Positions 1 through 8,769 of a stretch of 64,000 nt of DNA are shown in pieces (the first letter of the stretch is position 1; each line of letters starts with the position of its first letter). Below the pieces are notes generated by a model. That model was not told the origin of the DNA. It ran no database searches and saw only the letters and a program-made list of their open reading frames with translations. Source of the DNA: Chlamydiia bacterium. Its GTDB lineage: Bacteria > Chlamydiota > Chlamydiia > Chlamydiales > 2-12-FULL-49-11. The stretch is taken from NCBI GenBank assembly GCA_022601595.1, contig JAJACI010000003.1, positions 1 to 64,000 on the forward strand, in the 5' to 3' direction. Both the position numbers and the translations under genes were made by a program.

Positions 1-46
1 AATCTGAAGAAATTCTAAAAAGTGTAGTTTATCAGAGTCTCCTTAA
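1..46 (-). repeat. Family-1 palindromic element, partial copy cut by window edge
   Basis: AATCTGAAGAAATTCTAAAAAGTGTAGTTTATCAGAGTCTCCTTAA matches the right arm of the full copies. Confidence 0.9.
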
Positions 47-209
47 GGAGACTCTGAAAAACGGACAGTTTTATAATTTTCCAGATTTCTTATGAATTCC
101 ATTTTTCTTGGCGCCCCATCCCGACAGGGATGCCGCTTACTCCAAAATAGAATTCATTTCCAAAATCTGAAGAAATTCTAAAAAGTGTAGTTTATCAGAG
201 TCTCCTTAA
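43..209 (-). repeat. Family-1 palindromic element (full copy)
   Basis: TTAAGGAGACTCTGA...CATCCCGACAGGGATG...GTTTATCAGAGTCTCCTTAA. Confidence 0.93.
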
Positions 210-1321
210 TAAACATCAAGGTGGAGGCGCTTTTCTTTGATAAGAGATTTTACCAGCGCATGAGCTTCTTGATGGGAGAGTTTTTTATGCAGTACAAAGA
301 TCTTTTCGAAGGTGGCAACAACATCTTTTGCCATTTTGTGGGCATCACCTGAAATAAAAATCTGGGCATTTTTTGTTTCTATCAGGTCAAAGATAAGCTC
401 TTTTTGTTCCCAAATACGGTGTTGCACATAAACTTTATTGTCTGTATCGCGAGAGAAGGCAGTAAAAAGTTTTAGCGATCCTTGCTCCTCATATTTTTTC
501 AATTCCTCTTCATAATAGAAATCGTACTCTTTGTGTCTATCGCCTGTAAAAAGAATGTTGTTATTACATTTTCTAAAAAGGATGCGCTCTTGGATAAATC
601 CTAAAAAGGCGGCAAGGCCTGTGCCTGGGCCAATCATTATAACCGGCGTATCCTCTTTTGGCGGTTGAAAGGATGGGTTTTGCTGGTGGAAAAGGCGGAT
701 GGTTTTGTTTTGGATTAGGTGGCGCGCGGTGATACTTTTATGCTTTTTGATCCCTTTGGTGTAGCAAAAATCAGCAACCAAAAGCTGCAGGTTATCTTTT
801 ACGATATTTTGCGAGGAGGCAACCGAATAAAAGCGGGCAAGCATAGGGGAGACAAGGTCTACAAGCTCTGCTACAGGAAGCTTTTTTTGGTAATAGGTTT
901 CTAAAAATTCAATAAGATCATGGTTTTCAGTATATTTTTTCCACTCTCCATTGAGCAGGGTCTCAAGCCCATCATCTGTTTGCAATGGGAGTAGTGCTGT
1001 GGCTATTTTCTTTGTAACTCTGTGTAGATTTACATAATTGAGAAAAAAGTCTGAGAGGGGAAGCTCAAAATCTAGCTTTTTTGGGCTAACAAGCAAATCA
1101 GGTGAGACGAGAAGCGCTGCTATTAACCTTTCTACCTCTTGTTTACTATTTTCTGGAAGGAGCCCAAAAGAGCTGCCAACTTCATAGTGAATCCCAGACC
1201 CTTCAAGAGAAATCTCTACATGATAATTACATTTTGTCGATCCCTCTTTATTTAGGCACAAGACTTTTGTAATCTTGCCGTGGTAAGGATTTTTGATCGT
1301 ATATTTTATGTTGCTGTTCAT
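206..1321 (-). CDS. cysJ: Sulfite reductase flavoprotein-type FAD/NADPH oxidoreductase (CysJ-like, no flavodoxin domain)
   Basis: FNR-type motifs (RFYSVASS, GPGTGLAAFLGF); 371 aa; stop codon lies in the family-1 repeat. Confidence 0.8.
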   Translation of the reverse strand: MNSNIKYTIKNPYHGKITKVLCLNKEGSTKCNYHVEISLEGSGIHYEVGSSFGLLPENSKQEVERLIAALLVSPDLLVSPKKLDFELPLSDFFLNYVNLHRVTKKIATALLPLQTDDGLETLLNGEWKKYTENHDLIEFLETYYQKKLPVAELVDLVSPMLARFYSVASSQNIVKDNLQLLVADFCYTKGIKKHKSITARHLIQNKTIRLFHQQNPSFQPPKEDTPVIMIGPGTGLAAFLGFIQERILFRKCNNNILFTGDRHKEYDFYYEEELKKYEEQGSLKLFTAFSRDTDNKVYVQHRIWEQKELIFDLIETKNAQIFISGDAHKMAKDVVATFEKIFVLHKKLSHQEAHALVKSLIKEKRLHLDVY

Positions 1322-2823
1322 GCCGTTGTAAAAAGTTCCTTCCCATCGCTCTTTTCAAATGCCTTTTGAACAAGTGGCATCTTCTTATTAGAAATTCCCC
1401 CTAAAAGCTTGATAGCCTCTAAAATTCTCGCCCTTGCTCTATGCTCGCCTAAAAGTTCTATCGAATCAAATAGTGGCGGTCCCGTATGCTTGCCCATAAA
1501 GGTAGCAAACAGCATTGGAATGACCTCTTTTTTGAAGTGTATGCCAAAGATTTCACTTAATTTTTTAGAGCTGTTTTCTACAGAGGCCTTATCCCAGCCG
1601 TCTTTTTCAAGGCCCCATAAAAATGCCTGCAATACAAAGCATGCCTGCTGAGGGGTAACTTTTCTTGGCGTTAATATCTCTTCAGTGAGGTGGAGGTTGT
1701 TTACAAAGAAGAAACCGCACAAGTCAATAAAATCACCAAATGTCTTCATGCGCGTATGCACAAGTGGCATCAGCTTTTTCATGAATGTTTCATTAAAGCC
1801 CCAATCTTTGATCCTGCCCCACAAATCGTCCTCTTTTATCGAGTCGATAAGATATTGTTGGTTGATCCAATCTAATTTTTTTACATCGAAAACAGCGCCA
1901 CTTGTTCCAATGCGTTTTTGATTGAAAGTCTTGATAATCTCATCCAGGGTATAAATTTCTTTATCACCCTCCATGCTATATCCCATTAAGCTTAAGAAGT
2001 TTAAAAATGCTTCGGGCAAATATCCAGAATCTCTATAGAAATAGGCAGATGTTGGATTTTTTCTCTTGGATAATTTTTTCCCATCGGTACCAAGAAGTAA
2101 AGGCATGTGCAGGTAGGTAGGCGCTGTAAAACCCAGCGCTTCATTGATAAGAACGTGTTTTGGAGTGGAGCTTATCCACTCATCACCGCGTATCACATGA
2201 GAAATTTCCATCAAATGGTCATCTACTACATTTGCTAAATGGTAGGTAGGAAGGCCGTCGGATTTCATTAGCACCTGGTCATCGACATCTGCACAAGGAA
2301 CTTTTATCACTCCTTTGATCTGATCGGTAAAAACAACCTCTCCTGTTAAGGGGACTTTCAAACGCACGACAAAGGAGCGTCCCTCTTTTTCAAAGTCAGC
2401 AATTTCATCAGAAGTAAGATTCCTGTGGCGTCTATCGTAGCCGAGCCTTGCTCCCGTTTTTTTCGCAATAAGTCGCATTTCTTCAAGCTCAGCGCCGGTG
2501 GTAAAACACTTATAAGCTTTTCCCTCTTTGAGCAGCTGATCGCAATATTTTTTGTATAGTTCACTTCGCTCCGACTGCTTATACGGCCCGTATTTACCAC
2601 CCACATCAGGACCTTCATCCCACTCAAGCCCTATCCATCTTAGTGACTCATAGATACTTTCCTCATATTCCACTTTCGAGCGTTTCTGATCAGTATCCTC
2701 AATACGGAGGATAAAATCCCCACCGTTTGCCTTGGCAAAAATTAAATTGAACAATGCCATGTATAATGTCCCAACATGTGGGTGTCCTGTTGGCGAAGGA
2801 GCAATACGAGTACGAATTTTCAT
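1318..2823 (-). CDS. gltX: Glutamyl-tRNA synthetase
   Basis: RIAPSPTGHPHVGT and KLSKRKNP class I aaRS signatures; start set at MKIRTRIAPSP. Confidence 0.97.
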   Translation of the reverse strand: MKIRTRIAPSPTGHPHVGTLYMALFNLIFAKANGGDFILRIEDTDQKRSKVEYEESIYESLRWIGLEWDEGPDVGGKYGPYKQSERSELYKKYCDQLLKEGKAYKCFTTGAELEEMRLIAKKTGARLGYDRRHRNLTSDEIADFEKEGRSFVVRLKVPLTGEVVFTDQIKGVIKVPCADVDDQVLMKSDGLPTYHLANVVDDHLMEISHVIRGDEWISSTPKHVLINEALGFTAPTYLHMPLLLGTDGKKLSKRKNPTSAYFYRDSGYLPEAFLNFLSLMGYSMEGDKEIYTLDEIIKTFNQKRIGTSGAVFDVKKLDWINQQYLIDSIKEDDLWGRIKDWGFNETFMKKLMPLVHTRMKTFGDFIDLCGFFFVNNLHLTEEILTPRKVTPQQACFVLQAFLWGLEKDGWDKASVENSSKKLSEIFGIHFKKEVIPMLFATFMGKHTGPPLFDSIELLGEHRARARILEAIKLLGGISNKKMPLVQKAFEKSDGKELFTTA

Positions 2824-2865
2824 AGCGTGTATCATACTCTATTCACAAATTTTTGCAAATCCCTT

Positions 2866-2954
2866 TTATTTTGAGTATATTTTTCATTTTCCCAGTCTCT
2901 GAGTACTAGATGTACACGATCGACTGGGAAAGTAAAAAATCTCCTTCAAAATAA
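2866..2954. repeat. Family-2 inverted repeat (stem plus 24-nt loop), copy 1
   Basis: TTATTTTGA..TTTCCCAGTC [TCTGAGTACTAGATGTACACGATC] GACTGGGAAA..TCAAAATAA; second copy at about 58965. Confidence 0.85.
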
Positions 2955-2957
2955 CCC

Positions 2958-4901
2958 TTACTTTTTTTTGTGTTTTTTATTGTGAAGCTCTATGAATTCT
3001 TTCATGATATTCATGCACTCGGTGAGCTGTAAATCTTCTTGAGTGAAAAGCTCTTCGCTATAAGAGACATCGGAAGGGTTGTCTAGAGCTTTGAGAAAAT
3101 TTTGATAATCTTTATTTAGCTCAATTCTATCTTGTGATGATTTTTGTAATATAGGCAAGTACTCATCTACCGACTCTTGTTTTTGTACATTGCTTTGGAG
3201 CGCCTTTTTGACTTTATAGCGGTAGAGGGGGTGAAGGTCAGCTAGATCATCCTCAAAAAGAGGGGAGATGGAGTCATTTTCCAGTGGGTATTTGGTCAGT
3301 GATTCCCCAATTTCTGTCTTGTGGTAGATTCCTGGGATAACAATATCTGATGGGACGCCTGTAAGTTGAGGGGTCTTTCCTCCAACGGTGTAATATACTC
3401 CTCCGGTAACTTTATATTCCCCTTTTTGGTTTACATTTTCAGGTGAGGAGGCAAAAAAGCTTCCTGACTGATGAGTTCCTTTACCATATGTTTGCTTGCT
3501 TCCGCAAACAATTGCACGTCCATAATCAGCAAGAGCAAGCGTTACTATTTCAGATGCAGATGCCGAGCCTTTGTTGATGAGTACCACAAGCGGCCCGTCC
3601 CAAATTTTGTTATTATTGAGGTTTCTTAAACGCCTAACATCACCTGTATGCATACGAATTGCTGCGACCACTCCTTTGTTTATGAATAATGAAGAGGTAT
3701 TAATAGCTTCTTCTAAAAAGCCGCCTCCATTATTTCTCAAATCAAGGATCACTCCTTTCAGCTTATGCTTTTTTTGAATTTCAAGGATCTCTCTTCTTAA
3801 GTCTTTTGAGGAAGAGGTTTTTTGATCGCCATAAAAGGAGTGCAGGTGGAGGTGAGCTATTACGCCATCGCCATATGGCTCCGTTTTTGCTGAATATCTG
3901 CTCTCTTCTACGATGATCTCATCTCTAATAATATCTATATTTATTGTCTTTTTAACCTTTTCGACAGTCCTAACAACCGATAGGGTTACTTTGCTCCTTT
4001 TAGGTCCGCGTATGAGGTCTACAGCCTCTGTCATGTCCATTCCAATGATAGAGTTTCCATTTACGCCAATAATCTTATCTCCCTTTTTCAGAGACTTATT
4101 TTTAAAAGCAGGACCCCCTTTAAGCACCTTTACGATAGATAGACCGTCCATTGTGTCGCGTAAAAGCGCTCCAATACCAAATAGTCTCTGCTGGATGTGT
4201 ACTAGAAACTGCTTTGCCTCATGCGGCGTGAAATAAGTGGTATGGGAATCTAGTGATTCTGCTATGCTTTTCAAGAAAAAGGTATGAACCATGCGGGTTC
4301 TTTCAAGATTAGACTCTGTTATTAGCTCTTTTTCACGGTTTTTACGCTTTTTTTCGATAAAAGCACGCTGATGTTCCTGCTTTTCTGTGTCTAGAAGAGC
4401 TATAGAGTCCTGCTGAAGGGCTCTTATCATCCTAAGCTTCTCCATGCACTCCTTTTCGTTTTTAGGGTGCCCCATCTCTTCTATGGTCTTAAATTCTACA
4501 GCTTCAGGTAGATTTTCATAGGAAATTTTGGCTTCAATAGCATTTCTCCGATCAATAGACTTTAGAAAACTACCGTATAGGGCTGAAAAGAACGTAAAGT
4601 TTTGGTGTTCATAGTCTTCTGTTGCTGTGGAGAGGAATTTATCGGTGGGGTTAACGTACTTATCTACCTCATCTTCAAAGAGATAGACTTTTAACGGGTC
4701 AATCTTATCAATAAATATTTTAAAAGCTCGCCCAATGATCATTTTATCTACTTTTTTGTATTTTGCATGAACTTTTAAGATTTCTTCAGTTTTTTCATAG
4801 GTGTCATGGGCTGTTAGCTTAGGCGGGGGGAGGGCTGCATCGATATTGCAAGAGCCTAAAAGCAAGAGTGTTAAGAGTGTTTTTGAAAAAATTTTAGTCA
4901 T
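2958..4901 (-). CDS. tsp: Tail-specific / carboxy-terminal processing protease (PDZ, S41)
   Basis: PDZ segment, LRNNGGGFLEEA and GSASASEI catalytic region, signal peptide from MTKIFSKTLL. Confidence 0.93.
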   Translation of the reverse strand: MTKIFSKTLLTLLLLGSCNIDAALPPPKLTAHDTYEKTEEILKVHAKYKKVDKMIIGRAFKIFIDKIDPLKVYLFEDEVDKYVNPTDKFLSTATEDYEHQNFTFFSALYGSFLKSIDRRNAIEAKISYENLPEAVEFKTIEEMGHPKNEKECMEKLRMIRALQQDSIALLDTEKQEHQRAFIEKKRKNREKELITESNLERTRMVHTFFLKSIAESLDSHTTYFTPHEAKQFLVHIQQRLFGIGALLRDTMDGLSIVKVLKGGPAFKNKSLKKGDKIIGVNGNSIIGMDMTEAVDLIRGPKRSKVTLSVVRTVEKVKKTINIDIIRDEIIVEESRYSAKTEPYGDGVIAHLHLHSFYGDQKTSSSKDLRREILEIQKKHKLKGVILDLRNNGGGFLEEAINTSSLFINKGVVAAIRMHTGDVRRLRNLNNNKIWDGPLVVLINKGSASASEIVTLALADYGRAIVCGSKQTYGKGTHQSGSFFASSPENVNQKGEYKVTGGVYYTVGGKTPQLTGVPSDIVIPGIYHKTEIGESLTKYPLENDSISPLFEDDLADLHPLYRYKVKKALQSNVQKQESVDEYLPILQKSSQDRIELNKDYQNFLKALDNPSDVSYSEELFTQEDLQLTECMNIMKEFIELHNKKHKKK

Positions 4902-5208
4902 AAAATAAACCTTTGATTTGATCGCAGCATAGTGCATTGCAGTCTTTCTATCTAGCAAAAAAAATAGCAATTATTTCACTCGATTTATGCTTTTTTGTAA
5001 AAGAATTTCTTAAATTCTTAATTTTTTTACACTTTTGATTAAAAAAGATTGATATCAATTCTTTTTTTATGGCAAAATTACTTATTGAAAAGCTTAAAAG
5101 AATAGAATAAACAAAAAAAACCGAGTAATAACCAGATTTTTTAATTATAAAAAATAGTAAAAACCTGGGAAAAGCTCAATAATTATCTTTAGAGAGGAGG
5201 GTAATCAA

Positions 5209-5676
5209 ATGTTTGAACAAGAACAACAAAATACACCTGAAATGCAAACAGAGGCAAATACTACTGCAAATGTAGTATCTATCACTGAGGCAGCAAGGAT
5301 TAACAATGTAACAAGACAAGCTATTTACGTTGCTATTAAGCAAAAGAAGCTTCGTGCATCAAAGGACGCAACTCGTTGGACAATCGATTTGAATGATCTT
5401 GAAGAATACAGAAGAAAGAAGTATTCAAGAGCTAAATCTATGTTTGACGGTGAATTAGTGTTTGATAACCATAAAGGTTATTTCTCCGTAAATCAAGTAG
5501 CTAAAATGCTTGGTGTGCCTCCACAAAAAATTTATTATGCTACAAGAATTGGTCTTATGAAAGCTATCCGTAAAGGTGCTGCTTGGGTAATCCATTCTGA
5601 TGATATAAAAAATTATCAAGAAAACTACCTAAACAAGAGAACAGTAAATACAGAAACTTCTAACGAAGCAATGTAA
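5209..5676 (+). CDS. euo: EUO-like DNA-binding regulator with two excisionase/MerR-type HTH segments
   Basis: Two repeated HTH-like units (VVSITEAARINNVTRQAIYVAIKQKKLRA; YFSVNQVAKMLGVPPQKIYYATRIGLMKA); lies next to tsp/gltX and recJ, as euo does in Chlamydia. Confidence 0.72.
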   Translation: MFEQEQQNTPEMQTEANTTANVVSITEAARINNVTRQAIYVAIKQKKLRASKDATRWTIDLNDLEEYRRKKYSRAKSMFDGELVFDNHKGYFSVNQVAKMLGVPPQKIYYATRIGLMKAIRKGAAWVIHSDDIKNYQENYLNKRTVNTETSNEAM

Positions 5677-5683
5677 TCCTCTT

Positions 5684-5717
5684 GCAGGTGAATCTGTTTT
5701 TTTATAGAGACACCTGC
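5684..5717 (+). other. Hairpin in euo-like 3' region
   Basis: GCAGGTG ... CACCTGC perfect 7-bp stem. Confidence 0.5.
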
Positions 5718-5771
5718 CTAGTTATGTGTGCCATATAGCACCCTTTATAAGGGCGGTGTACGGTCCCTCTC

Positions 5772-5812
5772 AAAAGCCGCTATCAAGTTAATTCTTGAAA
5801 GCGGCTTTTTTT
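5772..5812 (+). terminator. Rho-independent terminator
   Basis: AAAAGCCGCTATCAAG TTAATT CTTGAAAGCGGCTTTTTTT. Confidence 0.9.
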
Positions 5813-5825
5813 ACTTTATATTTTC

Positions 5826-5993
5826 TTAAGGAGACTCTGATAAACTACACTTTTTAGAATTTCTTCAGGTTTTTTGATATAAATTCTATTTTGGAGTAAG
5901 CGGCATCCCCCTCGGGATGGGGCGCCACGAAAAATAGAATGGATAAGAAATCTGGGAGATTATAAAACTGCTCGTTTTTCAGACTCTCCTTAA
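5826..5993 (+). repeat. Family-1 palindromic element (full copy)
   Basis: TTAAGGAGACTCTGATAAACTACACTTTTTAG...CATCCCCCTCGGGATG...CTCTCCTTAA. Confidence 0.93.
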
Positions 5994-6045
5994 AAGAGTG
6001 TTTGTGCTATCATTTTTTTGTCTCAACGATTCAGAAGGAGGACAT

Positions 6046-6543
6046 ATGAATACATTAACACGTTCAGAAAGCTTGCAATTTGTAGCGGCTTGTTTGTTAT
6101 TTAAAACAATATACGACGAGCGCAATCTTCAGTATCAACTGATTGAAAGTTCAGGTAAAGGTCTTGATGGGGATGAGGTAACGCGTCTTCAAATAGAGCT
6201 TGTAAAGAAAGTTGTTTGCGCTGCGATTTATGTGCTTACTATCTTTATGGATAAAGCTACACTTGATAATAAGCTTTTACAGATGACTGTTTTGACAGGG
6301 GCAGCAGCTTGTTTATCACACCCAATCAAAGAATTTTTTATTACGAAGAAGCCGAATCAGAAGGGGAGCCCGTCAAGACGCGAACGGAAGAGAAGCAGAC
6401 AAAGTGCCCTAAATTCTCACTCGCAAGGTGGTAGAGATTTCCGTGGCGTAAATCGCACCAAGCTGTACGAGGGTACTACAGGTGGTCTTAGCCTCAAAAA
6501 GGCGCTCAATGGATCTGATAGAGAGAGTGATGACTATATATAA
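6046..6543 (+). CDS. Lineage-specific hypothetical protein with hydrophobic segments
   Basis: Start at MNTLTRSESLQ preceded by AGAAGGAGG; flanked by family-1 repeats. Confidence 0.75.
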   Translation: MNTLTRSESLQFVAACLLFKTIYDERNLQYQLIESSGKGLDGDEVTRLQIELVKKVVCAAIYVLTIFMDKATLDNKLLQMTVLTGAAACLSHPIKEFFITKKPNQKGSPSRRERKRSRQSALNSHSQGGRDFRGVNRTKLYEGTTGGLSLKKALNGSDRESDDYI

Positions 6544-6590
6544 GCAAGCTGGACTAATTATTCAGCATGAGTTTATCAGAGTCTCCTTAA
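6540..6590. repeat. Truncated family-1 variant arm abutting the next copy
   Basis: ATAAGCAAGCTGGACTAATTATTCAGCATGAGTTTATCAGAGTCTCCTTAA; reverse complement of this variant arm occurs at 8623-8655. Confidence 0.75.
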
Positions 6591-6754
6591 GGAGACTCTG
6601 ATAAACGGACAGTTTTATAATTTTCCAGATTTCTTACAAATCCTATTTTTCGTTTCGCCCCATCCCTACAGGGATGCCGCTTACTCTAAAATCGGATTTA
6701 TTTCAAAAAATCTGAAGAAATTCTAAAAAGTGTAGTTTATCAGAGTCTTTTTAA
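6587..6754 (-). repeat. Family-1 palindromic element (full copy)
   Basis: TTAAGGAGACTCTGATAAACGGACAG...CATCCCTACAGGGATG...CAGAGTCTTTTTAA. Confidence 0.93.
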
Positions 6755-8496
6755 TCATCCTCTAAAACGATAAAGTCTTTGATTTGGAGCTGAATGGATG
6801 ACTTGTTTAGGTAGATGTTGATGTGCGGGGTGAAGGCTATGAGCAGCTTGAGGTTCTTCTTAATTAACGATGGCTTTCTATTGGCCATATTAAATCCAAT
6901 TCCTTCAAGGTATCTATCTCCATCTTCTAGAGAAAATTTCAGGTGATTTTTACCAATTATCTTTGGCGGGTGTACCTGGCGCGCTGTTGCGTATAAAGTT
7001 ACATGAGGATTTTCCATTCCATATGGTTCTAACAGTGTTAACGATTCAAGAAATTCAAAGGTAAGATCTTTAAAGCTAATTTTTGCATCAAGGTATAATT
7101 TTGGCAGAACATCCTTTTCTTTAAGGTTATTTTGTGCCGCAGCGATAAACCGTTCTCTTAGGGCGGGAATATTCTCTTCCTTTATCGTAAGTCCGCATGC
7201 ATAGTCATGGCCGCCAAAATTTAATAGCAGATCTTTGTTCTCTTTTAGGATATGCAAGACTGGAAATTCAGGAATAGTTCTTATAGAGCCTTTTCCAATA
7301 CCGTCTTTTATAGTGATTATTATGGTGGGCTTATTATAGAGTTTTGAGATCTTTGTAGCAAGGATTGCTATGATCCCCGAATGCCAGGTATAGGAATGAA
7401 GGACGATGGCCTTATCTCTTACAATACCGGGATTATCAGCTACCACTTTATCAAGGTTCTCTGTATCTTTACGCTCAATCTTTTGCCTTTTCTGATTCAT
7501 CAGATCAAGATCACGTGCAAGTGCTTCGGCCTCTGCCATGTCCCTTACAAGAAGGAGGTTCACCCCTTTTATTGGATTGTCAATTCTACCAAGGCTGTTT
7601 AAGCGGGGGGCAACCTTTGATGCAATATCTGTTGTTGTAATATCCTCAGGATTTACATCCGATACATGAATAAGCTTAAGGAGGCCTATCCTTTGAGTCT
7701 TTCTTAGCTGCTCAATGCCATACCTTACAAGGATTCGATTTTCCCCTGTTAAAGCTCCCATGTCAGAGATAGTGCCAAGAGCAACAAGGTCTAGATATCT
7801 ACGTAGATCGATAAGGTCGGCCTGCACCTCACCTTTTTTAGCGAGCATATTCATCATAGCATGGGCAAATTTAAAAGCTACACCAACCCCTGTCAGATCT
7901 TTGTTGAGGTACTTACTTCCTTTTAATTTTGGATTGAGGGTAGCTATGCAATGGGGGATACGATCGGTGGGCTCATGGTGGTCTGTAATAATTACATCGA
8001 TGCCCACCTTTGTAAACTCTTCAATTTCATCGGCTGCTGTAATCCCGCAATCAACGGTAATAAGAAGCTTGCAATTGTTCTTTTTGGCATAGTCCATAGA
8101 ATCGAGGATGGTATTTCCTCTGTCTGAGGTACGCGATACAATATAAAAATAAACACTTGCTCCAAGTGCGCGTAAGAAATCTACAAGGAGCGTTGTTCCT
8201 GTTATCCCGTCTACATCATTATCACCAAAAATTAAAATGCTCTCGCCCTTTTTCAAAGCGATATGGAGCCTCTCTGTAGCTTTATCAATCTCACTTAACT
8301 TCTCTGGCGGGATAAGGTGGGGGAGTTTAGAGTAAAGAAATCTATGTACATCTGTTTTCTTGGTAAATTTCCTTGAAACAAGAACTTGTGCGGTAGCTGG
8401 ATGTATATGAAATTCTGAGATAAAATATTCCAGCAAAGTATCATTTTTTGCAGGATAAACCCATAAGAGGTTAGATGGGGACTGTTTATATTGCAT
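6751..8496 (-). CDS. recJ: Single-stranded-DNA-specific exonuclease RecJ
   Basis: DHH family motifs (DNDVDG, ITDHHEP); stop codon from family-1 terminus. Confidence 0.95.
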   Translation of the reverse strand: MQYKQSPSNLLWVYPAKNDTLLEYFISEFHIHPATAQVLVSRKFTKKTDVHRFLYSKLPHLIPPEKLSEIDKATERLHIALKKGESILIFGDNDVDGITGTTLLVDFLRALGASVYFYIVSRTSDRGNTILDSMDYAKKNNCKLLITVDCGITAADEIEEFTKVGIDVIITDHHEPTDRIPHCIATLNPKLKGSKYLNKDLTGVGVAFKFAHAMMNMLAKKGEVQADLIDLRRYLDLVALGTISDMGALTGENRILVRYGIEQLRKTQRIGLLKLIHVSDVNPEDITTTDIASKVAPRLNSLGRIDNPIKGVNLLLVRDMAEAEALARDLDLMNQKRQKIERKDTENLDKVVADNPGIVRDKAIVLHSYTWHSGIIAILATKISKLYNKPTIIITIKDGIGKGSIRTIPEFPVLHILKENKDLLLNFGGHDYACGLTIKEENIPALRERFIAAAQNNLKEKDVLPKLYLDAKISFKDLTFEFLESLTLLEPYGMENPHVTLYATARQVHPPKIIGKNHLKFSLEDGDRYLEGIGFNMANRKPSLIKKNLKLLIAFTPHINIYLNKSSIQLQIKDFIVLEDD

Positions 8497-8603
8497 GGAG
8501 GCATCTTTTTAACGAAGGATAACTCATCTCCATTAAAAAATCAAGCAACCCTTTGCCTTTAAAAATCTCGATCAAAAACAGCGAGGCAAATCCCGGCAAA
8601 TGC

Positions 8604-8769
8604 TTAGGGAACCTCTGAACAACTCATGCTGAATAATTAGTCCAGCTTACTTATAAATCCTATTTTTGAAGCGCTCCATCCCTACAGGGATGCAGCTTAC
8701 TCCAAAATAGGATTTATTTCAAAAAATCTGAAGAAATTCTAAAAAGGGTAGTTTATCAGAGTCTCCTTA
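8604..8769 (-). repeat. Family-1 element, variant-arm copy
   Basis: TTAGGGAACCTCTGAACAAC...CATCCCTACAGGGATG...TTTATCAGAGTCTCCTTAG. Confidence 0.8.

Noticed and set aside
206-1321. CysJ lacking its flavodoxin domain as a truncated pseudogene
   Set aside because: The reading frame is intact, and a short CysJ without flavodoxin domain is recalled as normal for Chlamydia.
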